From Sagittula sp. P11 (GTDB taxonomy: Bacteria; Pseudomonadota; Alphaproteobacteria; Rhodobacterales; Rhodobacteraceae), in assembly GCF_002814095.1 (NCBI RefSeq), contig NZ_CP021913.1, forward strand, positions 3,850,501 to 3,914,500: DNA of 64,000 nt, given 5' to 3'. Positions 48,214 through 57,677 of the stretch are shown piece by piece. The notes under the pieces were generated by a model, which worked only from the letters and a program-made list of their open reading frames with translations, had not been told where the DNA came from and made no database searches. Every line of letters starts with the position of its first letter. Positions within the stretch are counted from its first letter, which is position 1. A program made the translations under genes and the position numbers.

Positions 48214-48875
48214 TCAGGTTGCATCACGTACAGTACGGGCGGTCGTTCCGCGTTCTGTGGCTCTTGGAGGAGATCGGCGTCGAGCGCTTCGGCGGGCTGG
48301 AGATCGTCGAGCACCGGATCGGCACGCGCGAGATGGCGGAAAGCGGGCTGGCGCGGGTGTCGCCCGCGGTGCGCATCCCGGCGATCGAGATGGACGGGCT
48401 GGAGATGTCCGAATCCGGCGCCATCGTCGAATACCTCGTGGAGACCTTCGCACCCGGGCTGGGCCGGGCACCGGGGGACGCGGATCGCGCGGCCTACCTG
48501 CAATGGATCCACTTCGCGGAGACGCAGGCGAGCCTGATCGAGAACCTGAACCTGCAGATGGTCTTCCTGCGCCCGCCCGCGAAGCCTTCGCCCGTGGTGG
48601 TGAAGCTGACCGTGGCGCGGCTTCGGCAGACGCTGAGGGGGATGGAGGCGCGGTTGTCCGGCGACTGGCTGCTGGAAGGCGGCTTTTCCGCGGCGGACAT
48701 CATGATGGGGTTCAACCTGTTCGCCGCGCCTTATTACGTGAAGCTCGACGAGTTCCCGAAGCTCATGGCCTACAAGGCGCGGATGGAGGCGCGGGAGGCC
48801 TACCAGCGCGCCGTGGCGCGCGAGGGGGAGCAGCGGTTCTACACGCAGGATTTCTATCCGGTGCCCGAGGCGTGA
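48210..48875 (+). CDS. Glutathione S-transferase family protein
   Basis: The 221-residue protein has an N-terminal thioredoxin-like domain (IRLHHVQYGRSFRVLWLLEE; the cis-Pro in VRIPAIEMDG and the ES pair in SESGAIVEYL bind glutathione) and a helical C-terminal domain with SAADIMMGFNL. The start is an unusual TTG at 48210, supported by GAGGGAGGG upstream and by overlap with the previous stop. Role in leucine breakdown is unknown. Confidence 0.82.
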   Translation: MIRLHHVQYGRSFRVLWLLEEIGVERFGGLEIVEHRIGTREMAESGLARVSPAVRIPAIEMDGLEMSESGAIVEYLVETFAPGLGRAPGDADRAAYLQWIHFAETQASLIENLNLQMVFLRPPAKPSPVVVKLTVARLRQTLRGMEARLSGDWLLEGGFSAADIMMGFNLFAAPYYVKLDEFPKLMAYKARMEAREAYQRAVAREGEQRFYTQDFYPVPEA

Positions 48876-49001
48876 GGCTTCGGTAAAGGGCTGTTGAAAG
48901 GCGCGCCTTGCGGCGCACAGGCTGTCTCGGCCCCGGCCTTCGGGCCGTGACCTCGGGGGCGCGGCTCTGCGGCGCGGGGCAAGGAAACAGGAGGACAGGA
49001 C

Positions 49002-49856
49002 ATGCCCGAGAGGGTCGAGATCTTCGAGGTGGGGCCGCGCGACGGCCTGCAGAACGAAGCGCGGATGATCGCCACGGAAGCCAAGGTGGCGCTGGTGGAC
49101 CTGCTGTCCGGCGCGGGGTTCCGGCGGATCGAATGCGCCTCCTTCGTGTCGCCGAAGTGGGTGCCGCAGATGGCGGACAGCGGCGACGTGCTGGAGCGGA
49201 TCGCGCGGGCGCCGGGTGTGTCCTACGCCGCGCTGACGCCCAACATGAAGGGGCTGGAGCGGGCGCTGGCGGCGCGGGCCGACGAGGTGGCGGTGTTCGG
49301 CGCGGCCTCGGAAGGGTTCTCGCGCGCGAACATCAATGCCTCCGTCGAGGAGGGTCTGGCGCGGTTCGTGCCGGTCTGCGAGGCGGCGCGGGAGGCGGGC
49401 GTGCCGGTCCGAGGCTATGTGTCGTGCGTGGTGGAATGTCCCTACGACGGGGCAGTGCCGCCCGAGGACGTGGCGCGGGTCGTGGCGGCCCTGCGCGACA
49501 TGGGCTGTTACGAAGTCTCGCTGGGCGACACCATCGGGCGCGGCACGCCGGAGGCGGTAGACGCCATGCTGGCCGCGGTGCTGGAGGAGATGCCCGCCGA
49601 CCAGCTTGCGGGCCATTTCCACGACACGAGCGGCCGGGCGCTGGAGAACGTGCGCACCGCGATGGACCGCGGTCTGCGGGTCTTCGACGCGGCGGTGGGT
49701 GGTCTGGGCGGCTGCCCCTACGCGCCGGGAGCGGCGGGCAACGTGGCGACCGAGGCAGTGCATGCCTACGTCACGGCGCAGGGGTTCGAGACCGGGCTCG
49801 ACGCCGGTATCCTCGCAGAAGCGGGCCGGATGGCGCGGGCGATGCGGGCGGAATGA
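49002..49856 (+). CDS. mvaB: Hydroxymethylglutaryl-CoA lyase
   Basis: The 284-residue TIM-barrel enzyme splits HMG-CoA into acetyl-CoA and acetoacetate, the last step of leucine breakdown. The N-terminal VGPRDGLQNE (metal and acid-base residues), the HFHDTSG metal ligands and the glycine loop GLGGCPYAPGAAGN with the active-site Cys are all present. AGGAGG lies upstream. The preceding 126-base gap has a TTCG-loop hairpin (48934-48947). Confidence 0.94.
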   Translation: MPERVEIFEVGPRDGLQNEARMIATEAKVALVDLLSGAGFRRIECASFVSPKWVPQMADSGDVLERIARAPGVSYAALTPNMKGLERALAARADEVAVFGAASEGFSRANINASVEEGLARFVPVCEAAREAGVPVRGYVSCVVECPYDGAVPPEDVARVVAALRDMGCYEVSLGDTIGRGTPEAVDAMLAAVLEEMPADQLAGHFHDTSGRALENVRTAMDRGLRVFDAAVGGLGGCPYAPGAAGNVATEAVHAYVTAQGFETGLDAGILAEAGRMARAMRAE

Positions 49857-49929
49857 GGCGCTGTCGTGTCCGGCGGTTGGCGCCGGTCCCCGGAAACGTG
49901 CCGGGATGTCTGACGGAGCAGGAGGAGGG

Positions 49930-50715
49930 ATGATGGAAGACGTTCGTGTGGTGCGCGAGATGCGCGGCCTGGCGCGGCTGATTCTGGCGCGCGCGGCCAA
50001 GCACAACGCCATGTCGGCAGAGATGATGGCGCAGATCGTCGCCGCGGCGCAGGAACTGGCCAAGGACGAGGCGGTTCGCGTGGTGGTGCTGGAGGCGGAG
50101 GGACCGACCTTCTGCGCCGGGGGGGACCTTGCGTGGATGCGCGAACAGTTCGGCATGGCGCCGGACGCGCGGCGGCGCGAATCCGCGCGGATCGCCGAGG
50201 CGCTCGGCGCGCTGCACGACCTGCCGCAGCCGCTGATCGGACGGGTTCAGGGCAATGCCTTTGGCGGCGGGATCGGGCTGATCTCGGTCTGTGACGTGGC
50301 CATCGGGGTGGAGACGGCGAAGCTGGCGCTGACCGAGGTGAAGCTGGGGCTGATCCCGGCCAACATTGGCCCTTATGTCGTCGCCCGGATGGGCGCGAGC
50401 GCCGCGGCGCGGATCTTCATGAACGGCAGGGTGTTCGGGGCGCCGGAGGCGGTGACGCTCGGGCTCCTGTCGCGGGCTGTCCCGGCGGAGGACCTCGACG
50501 CCGCCGTCGAGGCGGAGGTGGCGCCTTATCTCGCCTGCGCGCCGGGCGCGGTGCGCGACGCCAAGCGCCTGTTGCGGCGGCTGTCGGGCGGTGTGCGTCA
50601 GGACGATGTCGAGATGGCGGTCGACGCGCTGGCCGCGCGCTGGGAAACGGCAGAGGCGCAGGACGGCATTGCGGCCTTCTTCGACAAGCGTCCCGCGCCC
50701 TGGGCGGAGGGGTAG
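49930..50715 (+). CDS. Enoyl-CoA hydratase family, probable methylglutaconyl-CoA hydratase
   Basis: The 261-residue crotonase-fold protein has oxyanion-hole segments FCAGGDLAWM and GNAFGGGIGL, and a Glu candidate in LTEVKLGLIPANIGPYV. Position beside HMG-CoA lyase and the carboxylase subunits suggests it hydrates 3-methylglutaconyl-CoA to HMG-CoA (LiuC), the only step otherwise missing. Crotonase specificity cannot be proven from motifs alone. Two ATG codons in tandem follow GGAGGAGG. Confidence 0.85.
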   Translation: MMEDVRVVREMRGLARLILARAAKHNAMSAEMMAQIVAAAQELAKDEAVRVVVLEAEGPTFCAGGDLAWMREQFGMAPDARRRESARIAEALGALHDLPQPLIGRVQGNAFGGGIGLISVCDVAIGVETAKLALTEVKLGLIPANIGPYVVARMGASAAARIFMNGRVFGAPEAVTLGLLSRAVPAEDLDAAVEAEVAPYLACAPGAVRDAKRLLRRLSGGVRQDDVEMAVDALAARWETAEAQDGIAAFFDKRPAPWAEG

Positions 50716-50800
50716 GCGGTTTTTCGGTCCTGTCGGGAATTCGCGTCTGACGCGACAGGGCGCACGGGGCCGCTGCCCGCGTGACAGCGCGGCACTCTGA

Positions 50801-51223
50801 ATGGACGGGACGATGACGGTACAGGTGGCGCAGTTCTACGCGATGGGGTGTCTGGCGGTCGTCTTCTTCCAGGTGGCCTTGATCGGCGGGCTGCCCCTTG
50901 GCGCATGGACGCAGGGCGGGCGATATCGCGGCGCCCTGCCGTTGCGGGGGCGGCTGGTGGCGGCGGTCGCGGTTCCGGTGCACCTGTACCAGGGGCTGGC
51001 GGTCGTCAGCGCGGCGGGGTTTCCCGGGATGGGCTGGCCGCTCTGGACCGGGTGGGTGGCCTTCTGCACAAGCGTGATCGTCGCCGTCCTGAGCGGCTTC
51101 AGCCCGTCGGGCGAGGAACGCGCGGTCTGGTTGCCGGTCAACGTCGTCATGGCGGCGCTGGCGGGCTACGTCATGCTGATGACGCTGACGGGGCAGGCGG
51201 CGGGTGCCGTGCAGAGTGTCTGA
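50801..51223 (+). CDS. Four-helix membrane protein of unknown function
   Basis: The 140-residue protein has four evident membrane helices (about 8-30, 50-73, 80-99, 110-132) and few charged residues. No family is recognised. It follows the hydratase gene by 85 bases and may be read through from it. A second ATG lies four codons downstream. Confidence 0.65.
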   Translation: MDGTMTVQVAQFYAMGCLAVVFFQVALIGGLPLGAWTQGGRYRGALPLRGRLVAAVAVPVHLYQGLAVVSAAGFPGMGWPLWTGWVAFCTSVIVAVLSGFSPSGEERAVWLPVNVVMAALAGYVMLMTLTGQAAGAVQSV

Positions 51224-51426
51224 GGGCACGGTCTGCCCGAGAACTCCCCCGGTGCGTCATGGTCAGGACATATTTCTCTGAAAGACGGCAAGGGAAGGGC
51301 CTGGGGCCTGCCACCGGCGGTCTGTCCCGCGGGACGGCTGACGCGGGTGCGGGCCTATGGGCCGTTCATCCGCCGGGGCATTGCTGGCTCAGCGTGGATG
51401 GCAAGGCGCAGAAGGAGAACGACGGT

Positions 51427-51960
51427 ATGGCGCGCAACATCGGTCTGGCAGCCGCGCTGCTGTTTCTGGGTGCAGCGCCCGTCACGGCGCAGGCGGCGGT
51501 CGAGCTGACCGCCCGATCCTGCCGCCCGGTTGCGCAGGTCGACTGGACCGCGCCGCCGCCTGAGCAGTTCGGCATCGCGCTTGGCTGCCTTGCCGAGGAA
51601 GATTACGGCGGGGCGATCCGGTTCCACGCTGTCGCCGCAGCGATGATGTTCTTCGACGCGATGCGGGTGAGCGATCAGGCGGCCCGCGGCGTCCAGGCGG
51701 AGGTGGCGAAGGCCTTCGGCGATCAGGCGGGCGAAGCGGCGATGAGTGCCCAGTCCGGCTTCCTGCGGACCATGAACCAGGCTGCCTTCAGCGCCGAGAT
51801 CTGCAAGCTGTTCGACGCCAAGGGCCCCCCGCAGCACGCGGTCGCCTACATGAAAGGCCGGGGCGAGCCGGGCGCCGATCTGGTGGAGCCCGGCTTCGAT
51901 TCGGCCGGGGCCTGGGCCGAAGTGTCCGCGCTGATGATGCGCTGCTTGCCCGGCGGCTGA
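51427..51960 (+). CDS. Exported protein of unknown function
   Basis: The 177-residue protein has a clear signal peptide (MARNIGLAAALLFLGAAPVT, cleavage near AQA-A) and a helical mature domain with three Cys. No family recognised. AGGAG lies 10 bases upstream of the ATG. A 200-base gap before it holds no recognisable gene. Convergent with the glutaredoxin/MauE-like gene. Confidence 0.65.
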   Translation: MARNIGLAAALLFLGAAPVTAQAAVELTARSCRPVAQVDWTAPPPEQFGIALGCLAEEDYGGAIRFHAVAAAMMFFDAMRVSDQAARGVQAEVAKAFGDQAGEAAMSAQSGFLRTMNQAAFSAEICKLFDAKGPPQHAVAYMKGRGEPGADLVEPGFDSAGAWAEVSALMMRCLPGG

Positions 51961-51972
51961 GCCGGGATCGCC

Positions 51973-52719
51973 TCAGAACAGCGTGGCGATCATCCAGACA
52001 CCCATGCCGATCATCACGAGGTTCTCGGTCAGCGACACGAAGCCGAGCGGCACGTTGGACGATCCGCCCATGCAGGCGCACTTGAGTTCGCGCTTGTCGA
52101 TGTAGACCGCCTTGAAGACGGAGACCGCGCCGATGGTGCCGATGATCAGGGCCACGGGACCGGAGAGCCAGGGCAGGACACCGGCGAGCATCAGGATCGC
52201 GGCCAGCGCCTCGGCGTAGGGGTAGACGTAGCCGTATTCGACCTTGCGGCGCGCGAGCAGGTCGTAGTTCAGGAACATCGTGGTGAAGCTCTCGATGTCG
52301 CGCAGCTTCTGCACGGCAAGAAGCGCCATGGCGGTGGCCAGAATCGCGCGCAGGGTGCCCGCCCAGCCGAGGCCGCCGGTCCAGCCGATGGCAATGCCCA
52401 TCAGCGCGGCCATGCCGAAAACGGCGATGACCGGGGTATAGCTCTTCTCGATGTCGGAGGCCGGGGTAATGCCGAGTTCGCGCTGCGTGTCCTCGTAGCC
52501 GCCGATGCGCCGGTCGCCGATGTAGACCTGTGGCGTCGTCTCCACGTCGTGCGATTCCTGGAAGCGGTCGGTTTCCTCGCGGGTCGTCAGTGGGTGATCC
52601 TCGACCTCGTAGCCCTTCCGCTCCAGGAGGGCCTTGGTCTTCAGCCCGAAGGGACAGAGGTGATCCGGCGTCGACATGCGGTAGAGGCGGGCGCGGTTCG
52701 GCGTGGAGTCGAGGGGCAT
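51973..52719 (-). CDS. Glutaredoxin-MauE-like membrane fusion protein
   Basis: The 248-residue protein joins an N-terminal glutaredoxin domain (about 10-85; CPFG in place of CPYC, cis-Pro TTPQVYIG, GGYEDT) to a four-helix DoxX/MauE-like membrane domain (about 94-248). The second part ends with a KCACMGGSSNVPLGF motif holding two Cys that might exchange with the glutaredoxin site. This points to thiol or disulfide transfer across the membrane. AGGAGGA lies upstream of the ATG. A monothiol active site is unusual for a reductase. Confidence 0.75.
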   Translation of the reverse strand: MPLDSTPNRARLYRMSTPDHLCPFGLKTKALLERKGYEVEDHPLTTREETDRFQESHDVETTPQVYIGDRRIGGYEDTQRELGITPASDIEKSYTPVIAVFGMAALMGIAIGWTGGLGWAGTLRAILATAMALLAVQKLRDIESFTTMFLNYDLLARRKVEYGYVYPYAEALAAILMLAGVLPWLSGPVALIIGTIGAVSVFKAVYIDKRELKCACMGGSSNVPLGFVSLTENLVMIGMGVWMIATLF

Positions 52720-53065
52720 GGATGGGGTCCTCCTGTCAGCGGGGCGGATGGGCGGTCTGCGGTTTGCTGGTGGACCAACGCCCGTGACCGTGCGCATGTT
52801 CCGGCGCGGGATTGGGCGCGGTATTGGGCGCGACCCATCCGCGCGGGGCAGGGCGGGGTGCGGCGATGCCGCCGGGGCCGGGACGCTACCCCATTGCGCA
52901 GGCAGCAGAATTTGCGCCAGAATGGGCGCGTGCCGGTTCGTTTCCATTCTACCGAATATGCCGCGGGCTTGTTGACCCTGCCGGTCGGTGCGGATAAGTC
53001 ACGACATGACACGCGGCGCGCGCCTCCCGCGCGTGGCGCGCCCCCCGTTTATGAGGAGCTGCCTC
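52720..53065. other. Gene-free divergent region upstream of nuoA
   Basis: No gene is seen. ATTGGGCGCG occurs at 52811 and 52823 (12-bp period), with a partial third copy (ATGGGCGCG) at 52922. A TTGACC (52972) lies 15 bases from GATAAG, a weak promoter candidate for the nuo operon. A GGCGCGC/GCGCGCC stem (53015-53042) sits in the presumed leader just ahead of the nuoA ribosome site. Confidence 0.5.
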
Positions 53066-53955
<890 letters not shown>

Positions 53956-54067
53956 AGACGGCCCGGAGGGCGGTCCGGCGGGGCACATGGCCCCCCGGGC
54001 GCCCCGGGACCGGGAAGATGCAGGGCTTCCGGGCGGACCCGCCGCGGGGGCGAGAAGGGAAGACGAG

Positions 54068-54265
54068 ATGGCAGACGTGAAACCGGGCGACAAGGTCCAG
54101 CTGATTTCGGGCAGCGTCGTGATGACGGTTGAAACCGTCGGGCAGAGCGACCAGAACGCCGCCCTCACGGCGGCGCAATGCGTCTGGTACGAAGCAGGTC
54201 AGGGCAATGTCCTCGGCGAGGTGCGCCGTGCGGTGGTCGCCGTCGACGCTCTGGAAAAGGTGTAA
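54068..54265 (+). CDS. DUF2158 (YodC-like) small protein
   Basis: The 65-residue protein reads [18 protein letters not shown], the conserved N-terminal beta core of DUF2158. The single Cys-Trp (CVWY) is also typical. Function is unknown. It lies between nuoB and nuoC, 4 bases before the nuoC start, so it is part of the operon. It is not a known complex I subunit. Confidence 0.8.
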   Translation: MADVKPGDKVQLISGSVVMTVETVGQSDQNAALTAAQCVWYEAGQGNVLGEVRRAVVAVDALEKV

Positions 54266-54269
54266 GCGA

Positions 54270-54878
54270 ATGGTGCAGGCACTCAAGGAACTGGGCGAAC
54301 ACATCGCGACGAAGCGCCCCGACTGCGTGGTCGCATGGGACGTGACCCATGGCGAGCTGAACGTCGACGTGGCCCCCTCGAACATCCGCGGCTTCGTGGA
54401 CTTCCTGAAGACCGATCCGACCTGCCGGTTCTCGTCGCTGGTGGACATCACCGGGGTCGACTACCCGGAGCGGCCGAAGCGGTTCGACGTGGTCTACCAC
54501 TTCCTGTCGATGTACCAGAACCACCGCATCCGGCTGCGCGTCTCGGTCCGCGAGGACGAGATGGTGCCGTCGATCGTACCGGTGCATCCCAGCGCCAACT
54601 GGTTCGAACGCGAGACCTTCGACATGTACGGCATCCTGTTCTCGGGCCACCCGGACCTGCGCCGCATCCTGACGGACTACGGGTTCCGCGGCTATCCGCT
54701 GCGCAAGGACTTCCCGACGACCGGGTACACGGAAGTGCGCTATGACGAAGAGCGCAAGCGCGTGGTCTACGAGCCGGTGACGCTGGTGCAGGAATACCGC
54801 CAGTTCGATTTCATGTCCCCGTGGGAAGGCGCGAAATACGTGCTTCCGGGCGACGAGAAGACCGAAGGCAAGGCGTGA
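54270..54878 (+). CDS. nuoC: NADH-quinone oxidoreductase subunit C
   Basis: The 202-residue 30-kDa subunit has the conserved [27 protein letters not shown] segment (here spanning the region around residue 115-135) near its C-terminus, which docks to NuoD. Normal length for the unfused form. Not fused to nuoD, as usual in alphaproteobacteria. The gap to nuoD carries a tandem-palindrome element. Confidence 0.94.
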   Translation: MVQALKELGEHIATKRPDCVVAWDVTHGELNVDVAPSNIRGFVDFLKTDPTCRFSSLVDITGVDYPERPKRFDVVYHFLSMYQNHRIRLRVSVREDEMVPSIVPVHPSANWFERETFDMYGILFSGHPDLRRILTDYGFRGYPLRKDFPTTGYTEVRYDEERKRVVYEPVTLVQEYRQFDFMSPWEGAKYVLPGDEKTEGKA

Positions 54879-54901
54879 ACATGACCGGGCGCGGGACCTG
54901 G

Positions 54902-54957
54902 AAGAGTTTTCGGACGAAAACTCTTGGACGTGAACACTCTTCGTCCGAAGAGTGTTC
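54902..54957. repeat. Tandem-palindrome element between nuoC and nuoD
   Basis: AAGAGTTTTCG-GA-CGAAAACTCTT (54902-54925) is followed by exactly 6 bp (GGACGT) and GAACACTCTTCG-TC-CGAAGAGTGTTC (54932-54957). Both are perfect inverted repeats with arms of 11 and 12 bp. Same plan as the element inside mccB. In RNA it would give two stable stems between the cistrons. Confidence 0.8.
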
Positions 54958-55017
54958 CCCGCGCGCGGTGGCATTGGACGGGGTGCGTGACACAAGCCCC
55001 GAGGAAAGGGACGGTCG

Positions 55018-56241
55018 ATGATGGACGGCTCCAAAGGTTTCGAAGACGCCCTGACGGGCGAACAGAAGATCCGCAACTTCAACATCAACTTCGGTCCGCA
55101 GCACCCGGCGGCCCACGGCGTGCTGCGCCTGGTGCTGGAGCTGGACGGCGAGATCGTTGAACGCTGCGATCCGCACATCGGCCTTTTGCACCGCGGCACC
55201 GAGAAGCTGATGGAGAGCCGGACCTACCTCCAGAACCTGCCGTATTTCGACCGCCTCGACTACGTGGCGCCGATGAACCAGGAACACGCCTGGTGCCTCG
55301 CGATCGAGCGGCTGACCGGGGTCGAGGTGCCGCGCCGTGCCTCGCTGATCCGGGTGCTCTACTCCGAGATCGGACGTGTGCTGAACCACCTGCTGAACGT
55401 GACCACGCAGGCCATGGACGTGGGCGCGCTGACGCCGCCGCTCTGGGGCTTCGAGGAACGCGAGAAGCTGATGATCTTCTACGAGCGGGCCTGTGGCGCG
55501 CGCCTGCACTCGGCCTATTTCCGGCCGGGCGGTGTGCACCAGGACCTGCCGCCGAAGCTGATCGACGACATCGAGCAGTGGGCGAAGGAATTCCCGGCCA
55601 AGCTGGACGACATCGACGGCCTGCTGACCGAGAACCGCATCTTCAAGCAGCGCAACGCCGACATCGGCGTGGTGACGGAGCAGGAGATCCTCGACTGGGG
55701 CTTCTCCGGCGTGATGGTGCGCGGCTCCGGCCTCGCCTGGGACCTGCGCCGTGCGCAGCCCTACGAATGCTATGACGAGTTCGACTTCAAGATCCCGGTG
55801 GGCAAGAACGGCGACTGCTACGACCGCTACCTCTGCCGGATGGCGGAAATGCGCGAATCGACGAAGATCATCCTGCAGGCGATCGACAAGCTGCGGGCGC
55901 CGGACGGCCAGGGCGATATCCTGGCACGCGGCAAGGTCACCCCGCCGAAGCGCAACGAGATGAAGACCTCGATGGAGGCGCTCATCCACCACTTCAAGCT
56001 CTACACCGAAGGGTTCCACGTGCCGGCGGGCGAAGTCTATGCCGCGGTGGAGGCGCCGAAGGGTGAATTCGGCGTGTACCTCGTGGCGGACGGCACCAAC
56101 AAGCCGTACCGGGCAAAGCTGCGCGCGCCGGGCTACCTGCACCTGCAGGCGATGGACCACGTCGCAAGCGGCCACCAGCTGGCCGACGTGGCGGCGATCA
56201 TCGGCACGATGGACATCGTGTTCGGTGAGGTCGACCGCTGA
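55018..56241 (+). CDS. nuoD: NADH-quinone oxidoreductase subunit D
   Basis: The 407-residue 49-kDa subunit forms the quinone pocket with NuoB. The quinone-contacting His is in [13 protein letters not shown], and the conserved Tyr is in the [16 protein letters not shown] stretch. The C-terminus DIVFGEVDR is typical. GGGACGGTCG precedes ATG ATG; the first is used. Confidence 0.95.
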   Translation: MMDGSKGFEDALTGEQKIRNFNINFGPQHPAAHGVLRLVLELDGEIVERCDPHIGLLHRGTEKLMESRTYLQNLPYFDRLDYVAPMNQEHAWCLAIERLTGVEVPRRASLIRVLYSEIGRVLNHLLNVTTQAMDVGALTPPLWGFEEREKLMIFYERACGARLHSAYFRPGGVHQDLPPKLIDDIEQWAKEFPAKLDDIDGLLTENRIFKQRNADIGVVTEQEILDWGFSGVMVRGSGLAWDLRRAQPYECYDEFDFKIPVGKNGDCYDRYLCRMAEMRESTKIILQAIDKLRAPDGQGDILARGKVTPPKRNEMKTSMEALIHHFKLYTEGFHVPAGEVYAAVEAPKGEFGVYLVADGTNKPYRAKLRAPGYLHLQAMDHVASGHQLADVAAIIGTMDIVFGEVDR

Positions 56242-56348
56242 GTGCAGGGGGCCGGGCTGCCGCCACAGGGGCGGGGCGCGGCCATGCGTGACGGCAGGTC
56301 ACGGGCAAGGAAGAAGGGCCGCGGGAAGGCCGGACGAGGGAAGTGAAT

Positions 56349-56666
56349 ATGAAGAAACTGTTTCTGTGTGTCCCGGCGCTGGCACTCGCCGGCTGCGTGG
56401 AACTGGGCATGGCGCCGCAGGACACCACGCCGGAGATGCTGGCACAGTGGGACGCGGCGGTGGCCTCCATCGGCTGCGACCTCGTGGCCGAAAGCGACTA
56501 CCTGCCAGTGGAACTGCAGACCGGAATCCCGCGTCAGAAGCTGATCGAGATCGCGCAGTACAAGATCCAGAAGAAGCAGGCCGTGTCGCTCGAAGGCGGC
56601 GGTGTGCGGTCTGTCGTGGGCGCCTGTGCGCCGCAGCCCGAAGCGCAGGTGGCGCAGGCGGGCTGA
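56349..56666 (+). CDS. Small lipoprotein between nuoD and nuoE
   Basis: The 105-residue protein has a type II signal with lipobox ALAGC (Cys15). The mature part is short, has a Cys near residue 39 and ends in a Pro/Gln/Ala-rich tail. No family recognised. As in related Rhodobacteraceae it sits in the nuo locus in the same direction; no complex I role is established. Confidence 0.7.
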   Translation: MKKLFLCVPALALAGCVELGMAPQDTTPEMLAQWDAAVASIGCDLVAESDYLPVELQTGIPRQKLIEIAQYKIQKKQAVSLEGGGVRSVVGACAPQPEAQVAQAG

Positions 56667-56719
56667 GCGGAGCCGGCAGGAACGTGATACGGCGCAGGCG
56701 CGCCAGAAGGAGTTGAGAC

Positions 56720-57448
56720 ATGCTGCGACGGCTGCATCCCGAACAACCCGACAGCTTCGAGTTCTCCGAAGCCAACCTCGCTTGGGCGAAAGAGCAGATC
56801 ACGAAGTATCCCGCCGGGCGCCAGGCCTCGGCGATCATCCCGCTGCTGTGGCGCGCGCAGGAGCAGGAGGGCTGGCTCAGCCGTCCCGCCATCGAGTACG
56901 TGGCCGAGATGCTGGGGATGGCCTACATCCGCGCGCTCGAGGTAGCGACCTTCTACTTCATGTTCCAGCTTCAGCCGACCGGCTCGGTCGCGCATGTCCA
57001 GATCTGCGGCACCACGTCCTGCATGATCTGCGGCGCCGAAGACCTGATTGCCGTCTGCCGGGACAAGATCTCTTCGAAGCCGCACGCGCTGTCGGAGGAC
57101 GGCAAGTTCTCGTGGGAAGAGGTGGAGTGCCTCGGCGCCTGCACCAACGCGCCCATGGCGCAGATCGGCAAGGACTACTACGAGGACCTCACCGCCGAGA
57201 AGCTGAGCGACCTGATCGACGCGCTGGCGAAGGGCGAGGTGCCGCAGGTGGGGCCGCAGAACGGCCGGTTCGCCTCCGAACCGCTGGGCGGCGCGACCAC
57301 GCTGACCGAATATACCAACGCCTCGATCAAGATGAACGCCAGCGCGCAACTGGCACATGACATCGGCGACACGGTGAAGCGCATCGACGGGACGGAGGTG
57401 CCGCTGGTGGCCCCCTGGACCGATCAGGCGGGCACCCGCGGCGCCTGA
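56720..57448 (+). CDS. nuoE: NADH-quinone oxidoreductase subunit E
   Basis: The 242-residue 24-kDa subunit binds the 2Fe-2S cluster N1a. Ligands are in [11 protein letters not shown] and [10 protein letters not shown]. It is longer than the about 166-residue E. coli form because of a roughly 70-residue C-terminal extension, a feature also seen in other alphaproteobacteria. A terminator follows the stop codon, so transcription may end here. Confidence 0.94.
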   Translation: MLRRLHPEQPDSFEFSEANLAWAKEQITKYPAGRQASAIIPLLWRAQEQEGWLSRPAIEYVAEMLGMAYIRALEVATFYFMFQLQPTGSVAHVQICGTTSCMICGAEDLIAVCRDKISSKPHALSEDGKFSWEEVECLGACTNAPMAQIGKDYYEDLTAEKLSDLIDALAKGEVPQVGPQNGRFASEPLGGATTLTEYTNASIKMNASAQLAHDIGDTVKRIDGTEVPLVAPWTDQAGTRGA

Positions 57449-57471
57449 GCGCGCCCGCAGCAAGGCATCAG

Positions 57472-57503
57472 AACGGCGGTTCCGGAGACGGGGCCGCCGT
57501 TTT
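57472..57503 (+). terminator. Rho-independent terminator after nuoE
   Basis: AACGGCGG (57472-57479) pairs with CCGCCGTT (57494-57501), and the T-rich TTTTCCTTTCC follows. It lies about 24 bases past the nuoE stop, within the complex I locus. Confidence 0.7.
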
Positions 57504-57618
57504 CCTTTCCGGCTTTGGTGATTCTCCGGCCCGTGCCCTTGGAAACCCCGGCGCGGGGGTCATTCTTTTGTCCCATGCGGTGCATCTGAGATTGTCTCCG
57601 CTGACGAAGGGGGCAAAA

Positions 57619-57642
57619 GTGTTTAAAACAATTGGTAAACAC
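57619..57642. promoter_or_regulatory. Inverted repeat GTGTTTA-N10-TAAACAC, possible operator
   Basis: Two perfect 7-bp arms lie 36-59 bases before the following gene and after the nuoE terminator. The spacing and AT-rich centre fit a dimeric regulator site at a new promoter. No regulator is identified. Confidence 0.4.
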
Positions 57643-57677
57643 CGTGGTGGTGAAAACGTAGACGGGAGAACGGCCGA

